Positions 44,746 through 54,257 of a stretch of 64,000 nt of DNA are shown here, piece after piece (the stretch's first letter is position 1; each line of letters begins with the position of its first letter). The position numbers and the translations under genes were made by a program. Source of the stretch: an uncultured Lachnospiraceae bacterium. GTDB taxonomy: Bacteria; Bacillota; Clostridia; Lachnospirales; Lachnospiraceae. The stretch covers positions 62,001 through 126,000 of the forward strand of contig CAMUYA010000003.1 of assembly GCA_947164865.1 (NCBI GenBank), given 5' to 3'. The notes under the pieces are model-generated. The model worked only from the letters and a program-made list of their open reading frames with translations. It was not told the DNA's origin and ran no database searches.

Positions 44746-46245
44746 ATGCAGGAAAATGTATTACTGCAGATGCGTCAGATAGAAAAGAGCTTTCCGGGTG
44801 TGCGTGCCCTGGGCGGAGTCGATTTCACTCTGAGAAAAGGTGAGATCCATGCTCTGATGGGAGAAAACGGAGCCGGAAAGTCTACTCTGATCAAGATACT
44901 TACGGGTGTTTATCATATGGACTCCGGTGAGGTCAGAGTAGAGGGCGAAAAGGTGTCGATCCATTCACCTCAGGATGCCCAGAATAAAGGAATCAGCACG
45001 GTTTATCAGGAGATAACGCTCTGTCCGAACATCACCGTTGCGGAAAACATGTTCATCGGCAGAGAAAAAGGAATATGGATCAATCATAAAGAAAGAGAAA
45101 AACGTGCGGACGAGATCCTCGGAAAGCTGGGGATCCCTGCCAGAGCAAAACAGCAGCTGGGCAGCTGCTCGCTGGCGGTTCAGCAGATGGTGGCCATAGC
45201 CCGCGCGGTAGACATGCAATGTAAGGTTCTGATCCTTGATGAGCCCACTTCATCCCTTGATGACAAGGAAGTAAAAATGCTCTTTGACCTTATGAGAGAT
45301 CTGAAGAGCCGGGGCGTAGGGATCATATTCGTAACTCACTTCCTGGAACAGGTGTATGAGGTAAGCGACAGGATCACCGTTCTCCGTAACGGCGAGCTTG
45401 TGGGAGAATATCTGACAGAGGAACTCCCTCAGGTAGAGCTTGTCTCCAAGATGATAGGAAAGGAACTCGAAGAGCTCTCCTCAATGGGTGAAGGCGATGA
45501 TAAAAATGCCGAAGCCGGAGAGATTTTCTATGAAGCCGAAGGCCTTTCAAGCAGCGAGACCTATCCTTTCAATTTCAATATCCGAAAAGGAGAAGTAAAC
45601 GGCTTTACCGGGCTTCTCGGATCGGGCAGAAGTGAGAGTGTCAGGGCAATTTTCGGTGCCGACAAAGTTGGTGGCGGCAGCGTTAAGATAAAGGGTAAAC
45701 CCGTCAAGATAACAAAGCCCATAGATGCCATGAAAAACGGTATCGGGTATCTGGCGGAGGACAGAAAGCGCGACGGAATAATCGCCGAGCTCAGCGTGCG
45801 TGAGAACATCATTCTGGCGCTGCAGGTTATGAACGGAATGTTCAAGCCCATAAGCAGAAGCGAGGCCGAAGCCTTTGCAGATGAGTACATCAAGGTGCTC
45901 AATATTAAGACTGCCAGCAGGGAGACTCCGGTAGGATCACTCAGCGGCGGTAACCAGCAGAAGGTGATACTTGCAAGATGGCTCCTCACTCATCCCGATT
46001 ATCTTATCCTCGATGAGCCCACAAGGGGTATCGATGTCGGCACAAAGCTTGAGATACAGAAGCTTGTGCTTAAGCTTGCGGAAGAGGGAGTGAGCGTAAC
46101 GTTCATATCCTCAGAAGTTGAAGAAATGCTCCGTACCTGCAGCCGCCTCATAGTAATGAGAGACAAACATATCGTGGGTGAGCTGAAGGGCAGTGACCTG
46201 AATCAGACACAGGTTATGAAAACTATTGCGGGAGGAGAGGCTTAA
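44746..46245 (+). CDS. Sugar ABC transporter ATP-binding protein (YtfR-like)
   Basis: 499 residues with two ABC domains fused in tandem, the carbohydrate-uptake-2 type. N-domain: Walker A GENGAGKST, Walker B VLILDEPTSS. C-domain: GLLGSGRSE (degenerate Walker A, normal in this class), LSGGNQQKV and YLILDEPTRGID. It powers import by the two permeases. GGGAGGT precedes the ATG, and the first permease follows without a gap. Confidence 0.94.
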   Translation: MQENVLLQMRQIEKSFPGVRALGGVDFTLRKGEIHALMGENGAGKSTLIKILTGVYHMDSGEVRVEGEKVSIHSPQDAQNKGISTVYQEITLCPNITVAENMFIGREKGIWINHKEREKRADEILGKLGIPARAKQQLGSCSLAVQQMVAIARAVDMQCKVLILDEPTSSLDDKEVKMLFDLMRDLKSRGVGIIFVTHFLEQVYEVSDRITVLRNGELVGEYLTEELPQVELVSKMIGKELEELSSMGEGDDKNAEAGEIFYEAEGLSSSETYPFNFNIRKGEVNGFTGLLGSGRSESVRAIFGADKVGGGSVKIKGKPVKITKPIDAMKNGIGYLAEDRKRDGIIAELSVRENIILALQVMNGMFKPISRSEAEAFADEYIKVLNIKTASRETPVGSLSGGNQQKVILARWLLTHPDYLILDEPTRGIDVGTKLEIQKLVLKLAEEGVSVTFISSEVEEMLRTCSRLIVMRDKHIVGELKGSDLNQTQVMKTIAGGEA

Positions 46246-47340
46246 ATGAAAAACGGTAAAAGAAACATTTTCAAAGGAGGCCTGGGACAGCTCACAATTC
46301 CTATAGTATCGATCTGTCTGCTTCTTCTGTTCAATCTGATAAAAGGACTTATAACAAAGGACCTTTCCTTCTTCAGTATTGAACTGGTCAGGAATAATTT
46401 CGGAAACATGGTTCTTTCGGGCAACCTTATCAGTATCATTAACGGCGCGAGCGAACTTGCGGTCCTGGCGATGGGCATGACCCTTGTTACGGCAGCCTGC
46501 GGCGGACAGGATATCTCCGTCGGAGCGGCAGCAGCCATAGCCGGAAGCATGTTCGTAAAAGTGGTTAAGACAGGATCTTCCATTTCGGGAATGAAGGTTC
46601 TGCTGGCATTCCTTGCGGCATGTATGATCGCCTGCCTGTTTGCTGCATTTAACGGCACGCTGGTAGCGGTTTTCAAGATACAGCCCATGATAGCGACGCT
46701 GATCCTGTACACTTGCGGACGTTCGATAGCATACTGGATAAACGGCGGTGCAACCCCCACCGTTTCCAGTCCCATCATCTCGGGAATAGGAAGCTTTATC
46801 CCGGGTGTGCCTATCCCCACACCGGTCATAATCGTAGTGGTGATGGCTATAATCTTTAAGCTGGTATTTCACTTTACATCGATCGAGCTGTTCACACAGT
46901 CGGTCGGAATAAACGGAAGTGCGGCAAGACTCAACGGAATCAATTCCACATTTATAAAGCTTCTGTCATTCATCATCCTGGGCGTGTGCGTGGCTGTTGC
47001 GGGAACCATCGGCGTGAGCAGGCTTGGCCTTATCAACCATGAGACACTTCTTCTGGATGTGGAAATGGATACGATCCTTGCGGTTGCCATCGGCGGAAAC
47101 AGCCTTGGCGGAGGTAAGTTCAAGATAAGCGGAAGTATCATAGGCGCTTACGTTATCCAGACACTTACCATCACCCTTTATGCAATGAAGGTTTCATCCA
47201 CCGACGTTAAGGCGTTCAAAGCGATCGTCATAATCATACTTGTAGTAATAGGCTCACCTGTTGTAAAGACCTGGTTTGGCAAGTTTGTCGGTAAATATTT
47301 TAAAAAGAATAAGCAGTTAGCTGTGAAAGGAGCGGAATGA
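46246..47340 (+). CDS. Sugar ABC transporter permease 1 (YtfT-like)
   Basis: 364 residues with about nine membrane helices in the BPD_transp_2 fold. GMTLVTAACGGQDISVGAAAAIAGSM and the cytoplasmic EAA-like region GINGSAARLNGIN are characteristic. It starts directly after the ATPase stop codon. Its stop overlaps the second permease start by four bases (ATGA). Two different permeases for one ATPase is the layout of the galactofuranose importer. Confidence 0.92.
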   Translation: MKNGKRNIFKGGLGQLTIPIVSICLLLLFNLIKGLITKDLSFFSIELVRNNFGNMVLSGNLISIINGASELAVLAMGMTLVTAACGGQDISVGAAAAIAGSMFVKVVKTGSSISGMKVLLAFLAACMIACLFAAFNGTLVAVFKIQPMIATLILYTCGRSIAYWINGGATPTVSSPIISGIGSFIPGVPIPTPVIIVVVMAIIFKLVFHFTSIELFTQSVGINGSAARLNGINSTFIKLLSFIILGVCVAVAGTIGVSRLGLINHETLLLDVEMDTILAVAIGGNSLGGGKFKISGSIIGAYVIQTLTITLYAMKVSSTDVKAFKAIVIIILVVIGSPVVKTWFGKFVGKYFKKNKQLAVKGAE

Positions 47341-48374
47341 TCATGGAGAATTCTAAGATTAGAAAAAGAGAGCCGCTCACGGATACACAGCTTCTTATGA
47401 CCATCACCATAGGTATCTTTATCACTATGTATGCGGTGGCAATGATAGCTCTTCAGGGCGGATTCCTTCACGCACAGCAGATATTCGATATGCTCAACGA
47501 TAATGCGCCGCTCATCATCGTATCCTGTGCGCTCACCATAGTAATGATCGGCGGCGGTATCGATATCAGTGTAGGTGCAGTGACATCGCTCACCGTAATG
47601 GCATGCGTGCTTTATCTTAACAATGGCGGAAACATTCTTGTATCTGTTCTGCTTGCGATCGGTATCGGACTTGCCTTCGGTCTTGTGCAGGGGTTCCTTA
47701 TCAGTTATCTCGAGATACAACCCTTTATCGTCACTCTGGCGGGACTTTTCTTTGCAAGAGGAATGACCACCATCCTTTCGGTCAATCCACAGAAGGCAGA
47801 GCATGCGGCATTTAATAAGCTCAGGGAAGTGCAGTTTGTAATACCCTGGCTCGGATATACCGCCAGGAACGGAAACGTGGTTCCAGCCAGGATCGAGCTT
47901 GGCGTGCTTGTGGCGATTCTATGCGTGGTGCTTGTGTTTATCATGCTCAGATACATGAAGCTCGGACGTAACTTCTACGCTCTGGGCGGAAACCAGCAGA
48001 GCGCACTCATGCTTGGTATCAATGTAAAGCGTACACGCTTTATGAGCTATATATTGAGCGGACTTTTGAGCGGAATATCGGGATACGTATTCATGCTCCA
48101 TACCGGCGCCGGAAATGCGACAAACGCAGCCGGAATGGAAATGAACGCCATAGCTTCTTCCATCATCGGTGGTACCCTCCTTACCGGTGGTGTGGGAAAT
48201 GTTATCGGGACCTTCTTCGGAACCCTGACCCTTACCACCATCAAAAAGATCGTTGTATCCAGCGGACTTAACGATCCCTGGTGGCAAAGCATCACAACAG
48301 GCGGAATGCTCTGCTTCTTTATCATCCTGCAGAGCGTGGTACTGAGCCGCAGAGCAAAGAAGAAAAGCGCTTAG
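47337..48374 (+). CDS. Sugar ABC transporter permease 2 (YjfF-like)
   Basis: 345 residues with about nine membrane helices; MIGGGIDISVGAVTSLTVMACVL and GGNQQSALMLGINVKRTRF are typical of BPD_transp_2 permeases. It overlaps the end of permease 1 by four bases. ATG 47343 with the same AAAGGAG is an alternative start. It is the last gene of the importer operon and a terminator follows. Substrate is inferred only by similarity to YtfQRT-YjfF. Confidence 0.92.
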   Translation: MIMENSKIRKREPLTDTQLLMTITIGIFITMYAVAMIALQGGFLHAQQIFDMLNDNAPLIIVSCALTIVMIGGGIDISVGAVTSLTVMACVLYLNNGGNILVSVLLAIGIGLAFGLVQGFLISYLEIQPFIVTLAGLFFARGMTTILSVNPQKAEHAAFNKLREVQFVIPWLGYTARNGNVVPARIELGVLVAILCVVLVFIMLRYMKLGRNFYALGGNQQSALMLGINVKRTRFMSYILSGLLSGISGYVFMLHTGAGNATNAAGMEMNAIASSIIGGTLLTGGVGNVIGTFFGTLTLTTIKKIVVSSGLNDPWWQSITTGGMLCFFIILQSVVLSRRAKKKSA

Positions 48375-48426
48375 ACAAAGCAAAAACAAAAATTAAACAA
48401 AACAGATTTCAGGCCGGGCTGACAGA

Positions 48427-48490
48427 AACAGGACGATCCTCGTACGCATACTTTTGTGTACACGAAATCGTCCTTTTCTGTTGTTTTTTT
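48427..48490 (+). terminator. Terminator of the sugar importer operon
   Basis: An outer stem AACAG/CTGTT and an inner stem GGACGAT (48431-48437) with ATCGTCC (48467-48473) are followed by seven T (48484-48490). The large loop contains a further small hairpin. Confidence 0.75.
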
Positions 48491-48511
48491 ATATGTTATT
48501 ATATGATAATA

Positions 48512-48573
48512 GGGTCACAAGGTTAAAAATGCGAATTATGCTTGCATAAATGAGCATTTTGACCTTGTGATCC
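48512..48573 (+). repeat. Palindromic repeat element, copy 2
   Basis: Arms GGGTCACAAGGT (48512-48523) and ACCTTGTGATCC (48562-48573) pair over 12 bp with one G-T wobble. They enclose a core that matches the one at 14194-14230 at most positions. Core changes relative to copy 1 (GAG to GAA, CTC to CTT, CGAG to TGAG) largely keep pairing through wobbles. The outer arms are unrelated in sequence to those of copy 1. It lies just before the thioesterase gene. Confidence 0.75.
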
Positions 48574-48599
48574 GGACAAAATAAGAAAAGGAAGAAAAA

Positions 48600-49010
48600 A
48601 TGGCAAGATTTACAGATCTGGAAGAGACAAGAAAGTACTTCAGCAATGACAGATTCGCTACCGATAACGGAATGGTGATAGATGATGTAAGCGAGGAATA
48701 TGCGGTATGCAGCGTGGTCCTGGGACCGGGACACAAGAACGCAAACGGTGGGATAATGGGAGGAGTGATCTTTACACTTTCGGATTTTGCCTTTGCGGTG
48801 CTTGCAAACAGCATTCATCTTCCCACGGTGGCTCAGCAGGTAAGTGTGAATTTCCTGAGCGCACCGAAGGGTGAGAAGCTCATAGCAAAAGCCACATGCA
48901 GAAGGTCAGGCCACAGCTCGACGGTGATAAACGTGGATGTAAGCGACGAAACAGGAAGAGATATCGCACAGTTTGTCGGAACGGGATTTAAAATATACAG
49001 CGGGAAGTAA
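48600..49010 (+). CDS. Hotdog-fold thioesterase (PaaI-like)
   Basis: 136 residues. The segment ANGGIMGGVIFTLSDFAFAVLAN matches the HGGxxxxLAD-type signature of PaaI/YbgC thioesterases with Asp (LSD) in the catalytic position; the usual His is Asn. It probably hydrolyses acyl-CoA esters in the cytosol. GGAAG precedes the ATG. It begins 26 bp after the palindromic element and is followed by the acetyltransferase gene after 11 bp. Confidence 0.85.
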   Translation: MARFTDLEETRKYFSNDRFATDNGMVIDDVSEEYAVCSVVLGPGHKNANGGIMGGVIFTLSDFAFAVLANSIHLPTVAQQVSVNFLSAPKGEKLIAKATCRRSGHSSTVINVDVSDETGRDIAQFVGTGFKIYSGK

Positions 49011-49021
49011 GAAAGAGCAAA

Positions 49022-49543
49022 ATGCAGATAAGAAGCGCAACAAAAGAAGACGCAGAAAGGCTTCTTGAAATATATTCTCATTACGTTGAAAACACGGCAG
49101 TCTCTTTTGAATACGACGTGCCGACTGTCGAAGAATTCAGGGGCAGGGTGACAGCCACCCTGAAAAAGTATCCATATCTGGTTGCGGAAGATGAAGGTAA
49201 GATAGTCGGATATTCCTACGCAGGGGTGTTCAAAGGAAGGGCAGCCTACGATCACTGCTGTGAAATGACTATATATCTTGACCGTGAATGTGTGGGAAAG
49301 GGCTATGGCAGGGCGTTGTATGAGGCGCTGGAAAAGGAACTTCGCAGCAGAGGGATAGTCAATCTTTATGCATGCATTGCGGACCCGATAACAGAGGATG
49401 AATACCTTACCAAAAACAGTGAGAGATTTCACAGGGCAATGGGATATGTGAAGGTGGGAGACTTTCACAAGTGCGGTTATAAATTCGGGCGGCTCTACAA
49501 TATGATCTGGATGGAAAAGATTATAGGAACGGTGGAAAAATGA
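49022..49543 (+). CDS. GNAT acetyltransferase, phosphinothricin-acetyltransferase-like
   Basis: 173 residues. IRSATKEDAERLLEIYSHYVENTAVSFEYDVPT is the usual beginning of this subgroup, and MTIYLDRECVGKGYGRALYEAL holds the acetyl-CoA loop (Q/RxxGxG form). RFHRAMGYVKVGDFHKCGYKFGR is the typical C-terminus. Its natural substrate is probably an amino acid or a small amine. It overlaps the aldo/keto reductase gene by four bases (ATGA). Confidence 0.85.
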   Translation: MQIRSATKEDAERLLEIYSHYVENTAVSFEYDVPTVEEFRGRVTATLKKYPYLVAEDEGKIVGYSYAGVFKGRAAYDHCCEMTIYLDRECVGKGYGRALYEALEKELRSRGIVNLYACIADPITEDEYLTKNSERFHRAMGYVKVGDFHKCGYKFGRLYNMIWMEKIIGTVEK

Positions 49544-50574
49544 AATCAGTCACACTCGGAAGAACAAATATAACAGTGCCCCAGAACGGATTCGGAGCTC
49601 TTCCGATCCAGAGGATACCGTTGGATGATGCGGTGCGCATCCTGCGCAAGGCATATGACGGCGGAATGCGGTTTTTCGATACCGCAAGAGCCTACAGTGA
49701 CAGCGAGATAAAGCTGGGTGCGGCATTCGGCGACGGATACGTGGACCGCGACAGGATCGTCATTGCCACCAAGACCGCCGCAAAGAAACCGGAGGATTTC
49801 TGGACCGATCTTGAGACATCACTTAAAAATCTCAGGACGGATCATATAGATATTTATCAGTTTCATATGATGAACGAGTGCTGGAAGCCCGGAGACGGAA
49901 GCGGCATGTACGAATGCATGATCGAGGCCAAAAAGCAGGGAAAGATCAGGCACATAAGCGGTACCGCCCACAAGATAGGGGTGGCAAGGGAGATAATCGG
50001 ATCGGGCCTCTATGACACTTTGCAGTACCCCATCAGCTATCTGGCGGACGATAAAGAGATAGAACTCATAAAGATGTGCAACGAGCATAATGTGGGACTC
50101 ATCTGCATGAAAGGCCTGGCAGGTGGGCTCATAACCGATTCCCGCGCCGCTATGGCCTTTATCTCACAGTTTGACGGAGCCGTGCCCATCTGGGGAGTGC
50201 AGCGCGAAAAAGAGATAGACGAGTGGCTGTCATATATGGACGACACACCGCAGTATGACGGAGAGATAAAGGAATTTGTCGAGAGGGAGAAGGAATCTCT
50301 TTCCGGGGACTTCTGCAGGGGATGCGGGTATTGTCTGCCCTGCACAGCCGGAATCCAGATAAACCAGTGCAACCGTATGAGCCTTATGCTAAGGCGCGCA
50401 CCCAGCGCAGGATGGCTCAGCGAATACTGGCAGGCAGAGATGGAGAAGGTGGAAAACTGCATAAACTGCGGGGCGTGTCTGCCCAGATGTCCCTACGGGC
50501 TGAACATTCCGGAGCTGCTTAAGAAAAATCTGGAAGATTATCGAAAGGTCCTTTCGGGAGAGGAAAGCGTTTAG
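49540..50574 (+). CDS. Aldo/keto reductase with C-terminal 4Fe-4S clusters
   Basis: 344 residues. An AKR barrel (1-250) with the tetrad Asp and Tyr in FFDTARAYSDSE, Lys in IATKTA and His in YQFHMM. The C-terminal part holds two cysteine clusters, CRGCGYCLPC and CINCGACLPRCPYG, of ferredoxin type. This form is widespread in anaerobes and may take electrons from ferredoxin instead of, or as well as, NADPH. Substrate unknown. Confidence 0.9.
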   Translation: MKSVTLGRTNITVPQNGFGALPIQRIPLDDAVRILRKAYDGGMRFFDTARAYSDSEIKLGAAFGDGYVDRDRIVIATKTAAKKPEDFWTDLETSLKNLRTDHIDIYQFHMMNECWKPGDGSGMYECMIEAKKQGKIRHISGTAHKIGVAREIIGSGLYDTLQYPISYLADDKEIELIKMCNEHNVGLICMKGLAGGLITDSRAAMAFISQFDGAVPIWGVQREKEIDEWLSYMDDTPQYDGEIKEFVEREKESLSGDFCRGCGYCLPCTAGIQINQCNRMSLMLRRAPSAGWLSEYWQAEMEKVENCINCGACLPRCPYGLNIPELLKKNLEDYRKVLSGEESV

Positions 50575-50606
50575 CTTAAAAGCAATAAGCGTGAGGAGAT
50601 AAACTG

Positions 50607-53600
50607 ATGAAGAAGTGGAAAATCTGGCAGATAGTTCTGTTTACGTCCCTTTGTGTGGGATTGAATGTCGGGGGCAAGCTTTTTGCCGCACGGCTGCAAC
50701 TTCCCTTTTGGGCCGATTCTTTCGGTACAGCGCTCTGTGCCTATATAGGAGGGCCGGTATGCGGAGCTGTTGTCGGTTTAACGGGCAACCTTGCATACAG
50801 CGTGGTGAACAATCTCTCCGCTGCCTACTCCATCACGAGCATCGCACTTGGCATCATTGTCGGGATTGCCGCAAAACGGAAACAGTTCAATCAATTCTAC
50901 GGTTTTATGAAGACCGCTTCTTTAGTCATGCTTACGGCCCTTATCGTATCGGTGCCGTTAAATTTCATTTTTCACGGAGGATATACAGGCAACAGATGGG
51001 GTGACGGGGTTATCGATTTCCTGCTGAGAAGAAACTGGCCCTTTTTTATCTGCGGCTTTTTGGGGCAGCTTGCGCTGGAATTTCTGGATAAGATCCTGAC
51101 TATCGCAGCTGTGTATATTGTCATCCTGATACGCAGGGAGAGCAAGGACAATAAAATAGTCAGCCATGTGGGGAACGCAGGAGCGGCATTCCTGCTTTGT
51201 CTGCTTCTTGGCCTTTCATTCCATACTACAGTCAGAGCCGATGACAGCGCTGCGTCATATACCACCGATTATAATGATTATGTTCAGAGCGTATACAGCA
51301 GCAATAACGGCCTGCCCTGCGGAGAGGCAAACGATATCGTACAGACCAACGACGGCGTGATCTGGATCGGTACATATGCCGGACTGTACAGATATAACGG
51401 GCGCGAATTCCACTGGGTTGACGATTACGAATCCGTAAGGAATGTCAACTGTCTCTATGTGGATGAAGAGGGCCGACTGTGGATAGGTACAAACGATAAC
51501 GGACTCTCTATAGTCATCAGGGAGAAAGTCGTTAACGTGCTTGATGAGACCAGCGGACTCCCCTCCAATTCCGTGCGCTGCATTATCCGTGCCGAGGACG
51601 GATACTACTATGTGGGCACTACCACCAGCATGCAGATACTGATGATGAATAACGGACTAAAGGCAGCCAATACTCTTGAGGAGGTGTATAACGCCGACAG
51701 TATCACGGCGGACGAATCCGGACACGTGGCCACCATAGGCGGTGACGGAAGGCTTTTCCTCATAAAGAACGGTGATATTCTCTCCAGCCTGCAGTCACCG
51801 AATGAACAGGATGCATTTAACTGCTGCGCATTTGCACCCGACGGAAAGCTGATGGTGGGAACCACTACCAATCACATCTATTACTACGAGATAGTGAACA
51901 ACGGCTTTGAACTTCAGGGTGTACAAACCTGCGAAGATGTGGCCGGGATCAACAATATCAACTACATCGACGACGGTACGCTTTTTATCTCCACCGACAG
52001 CGGAGTATCCTATATCGATGACAGCGGATATCATCGCATTAACACCAACGATTTTAACAATTCAATAGATAACATGCTCTACGATTATCAGGGCAATCTG
52101 TGGTTCACTTCTTCAAGGCTCGGACTGCTCAGACTGGCCAAATCCCCCTTTAAGGACATATATGGCTCGATCGGAATGGACCGAAGAGTTGTAAACGCCA
52201 TTGTTTACTGGCAGAACTGCTATTATATAGGCACGGATAAGGGGCTTGATATAGTGGACAGATCCTGCAGAAGGCATGTAAACAATACTCTTTCCGGAGA
52301 GCTGGAGGGTAAGCGTATCCGCTGTATGTACACGGATGATGTCAATCATCTCTGGGTATGTACATACGGGAACGGCCTGATGGAGTTTTCGCCGGGAGGT
52401 GAATCCTGGGTATATAATGCCGAAACAGGGAGTTTTGGAAATCGTGCACGTATCATAACCGAGCTTTCGGATGGGACCATCCTTGCCGCAGGAGACACAG
52501 GTATCAGTTATATCAAGGATCATAAGATCACCCGCACCATACGAAATGATGACGGCCCTATCAATTCCATGATCCTGACACTTACAGAGCTCAGTGACGG
52601 AACTGTCCTTGCGGGAACCGACGGCGACGGCATCGCTGTGCTTAAAGACGGCAAAGTGACAGAGATGATCACACGTGAAAATGGGCTCAGCAGCAATGTT
52701 ATCCTGCGCACGGTAAAAGATCCCAAGACGGACGGTATATTTATCGTTACCAGTAACGGACTCTGCTACCTTGATGTTGACGGCTCTGTCCGCATACTGG
52801 AAAACTTCCCTTACTTTAACAATTACGACATCTGGGTCAAAGATGAAGACACACTTTTTGTAATGTCCAGTGCCGGAATATACGTGGTGGATCGTGACAG
52901 TCTGGTATCGGACAAAGATATGGGATGGGAACTCCTGGATGCAAGGCGCGGCCTGGGTACATCGCTTACAGCCAACTCATGGAATTACTACAACGGAAAG
53001 GGTGAGTTATTCCTTCCCTGTGACACCGGTGTATATGTAATAGATGTTGAGAAATACAACAGTGACGTCCGCTCATACAGAATGCAGCTGGCAACGGTAA
53101 GGCTTGACGGAGTGCTGCAGCCTATTTCAAGGACGGGAGCCATCACCGTCGGGCAGGATGTCAGCAGAGTGGAGCTCGGCCCCGAGATACTCAACTATAC
53201 CATTCAGGAACCCAATGTGGGTTATTTTCTTGAAGGGTTTGATCCTCAGTGGACTATAGTCCCTCAGAACAGCCTCAACAATATCATATACCCCAATCTT
53301 CCTGCGGGAGAATATACTTTTCATCTTGCGATTTTTGACAGTTCCGGAGAGAGGCCGCTTGAAGAGCGCAAATTCGATCTGATAAAAGAGGGCGGATTCT
53401 ATGAGAAACGCGGATTCCTCTTCTATATGTTCATGCTGCTTTCGATGATACTTGTGTGGTTTACCTGGCTGATAGTCCAGCGCCAGCTTCATCAACAGCA
53501 GGTTAAGATAAACATGGCAAATGAGACAGTCATGGCTATCGCAAATGCAGTCGATGCCAAGGATGTCCGCACGCATCAGCACTCAACGCGAGTGGCGCAG

Positions 53601-54257
53601 TATTCCATGCTGATAGCGGAGGAGATGAACTGCTTTAAGTGGTGGCAGCGAAGGAAGGCTATTTCCAATCTGGGAAAAGCCGCGCAGATGCACGACATAG
53701 GAAAGATCGCCATACCCGACAGGGTGCTCAACAAGGTGGGAAGGCTGGATGATGAAGAGTATGCTATGATGAAATCCCATGTTACCCGCGGTGCCGAGAT
53801 ACTTAAGGATTTCACTCTTGTGGACAATGTTCAGGAAGGAACTCTTTATCATCATGAGCGATACGACGGAAAGGGATACCCTAAGGGCTTAAAAGGCGAA
53901 GAGATCCCGCTTTTTGCAAGGATCATCAGCGTGGCCGACACCTTCGATGCCATGACATCCAATCGTGTATACCGTCATCACATGGACACCGATTATGTTA
54001 TGAATGAGATGAAGAGGGGAAGGGGGACGCAGTTTGATCCCGATGCGCTGGATGCTTTCCTGAGGCTTGTGGACAAGAAAGTGATCAACATCGACGAGCT
54101 TTATGCACAGAAGCGGGCGGATGTGGATCAGGCCGATCAGGAGGCTCAGGAAGAGCTTAAACGCCGTGCCGAGGAAGACAAAAAGATTCAGGAAAAAGAG
54201 ATGAAGGGAGAAGAGGAAAAGAAGGAAAATGAAGAAGAGGAGGACGCAATGATATGA
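50607..54257 (+). CDS. Giant membrane sensor: ECF-S-like domain, propeller, Y_Y_Y, HD-GYP
   Basis: 1216 residues. The N-terminal 175 residues form five or six membrane helices resembling an ECF-transporter S component (LPFWADSFGTALCAYIGGPV, CGAVVGLTGNLAYS). Another hydrophobic segment (about 188-210) precedes an extracellular two-component-type beta-propeller (215-780; units such as GVIWIGTYAGLYRYNG, GRLWIGTNDNGLS). Then come a Y_Y_Y domain (about 800-925), a helix (938-960) and a cytosolic HD-GYP domain (968-1165) with His1029-Asp1030 in MHDIGKIAIP and HHERYDGKGYPKG. The C-terminus is a charged coil. It should break down c-di-GMP in response to an outside signal. The gene overlaps that of a BMP-type binding protein. 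Confidence 0.88.
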   Translation: MKKWKIWQIVLFTSLCVGLNVGGKLFAARLQLPFWADSFGTALCAYIGGPVCGAVVGLTGNLAYSVVNNLSAAYSITSIALGIIVGIAAKRKQFNQFYGFMKTASLVMLTALIVSVPLNFIFHGGYTGNRWGDGVIDFLLRRNWPFFICGFLGQLALEFLDKILTIAAVYIVILIRRESKDNKIVSHVGNAGAAFLLCLLLGLSFHTTVRADDSAASYTTDYNDYVQSVYSSNNGLPCGEANDIVQTNDGVIWIGTYAGLYRYNGREFHWVDDYESVRNVNCLYVDEEGRLWIGTNDNGLSIVIREKVVNVLDETSGLPSNSVRCIIRAEDGYYYVGTTTSMQILMMNNGLKAANTLEEVYNADSITADESGHVATIGGDGRLFLIKNGDILSSLQSPNEQDAFNCCAFAPDGKLMVGTTTNHIYYYEIVNNGFELQGVQTCEDVAGINNINYIDDGTLFISTDSGVSYIDDSGYHRINTNDFNNSIDNMLYDYQGNLWFTSSRLGLLRLAKSPFKDIYGSIGMDRRVVNAIVYWQNCYYIGTDKGLDIVDRSCRRHVNNTLSGELEGKRIRCMYTDDVNHLWVCTYGNGLMEFSPGGESWVYNAETGSFGNRARIITELSDGTILAAGDTGISYIKDHKITRTIRNDDGPINSMILTLTELSDGTVLAGTDGDGIAVLKDGKVTEMITRENGLSSNVILRTVKDPKTDGIFIVTSNGLCYLDVDGSVRILENFPYFNNYDIWVKDEDTLFVMSSAGIYVVDRDSLVSDKDMGWELLDARRGLGTSLTANSWNYYNGKGELFLPCDTGVYVIDVEKYNSDVRSYRMQLATVRLDGVLQPISRTGAITVGQDVSRVELGPEILNYTIQEPNVGYFLEGFDPQWTIVPQNSLNNIIYPNLPAGEYTFHLAIFDSSGERPLEERKFDLIKEGGFYEKRGFLFYMFMLLSMILVWFTWLIVQRQLHQQQVKINMANETVMAIANAVDAKDVRTHQHSTRVAQYSMLIAEEMNCFKWWQRRKAISNLGKAAQMHDIGKIAIPDRVLNKVGRLDDEEYAMMKSHVTRGAEILKDFTLVDNVQEGTLYHHERYDGKGYPKGLKGEEIPLFARIISVADTFDAMTSNRVYRHHMDTDYVMNEMKRGRGTQFDPDALDAFLRLVDKKVINIDELYAQKRADVDQADQEAQEELKRRAEEDKKIQEKEMKGEEEKKENEEEEDAMI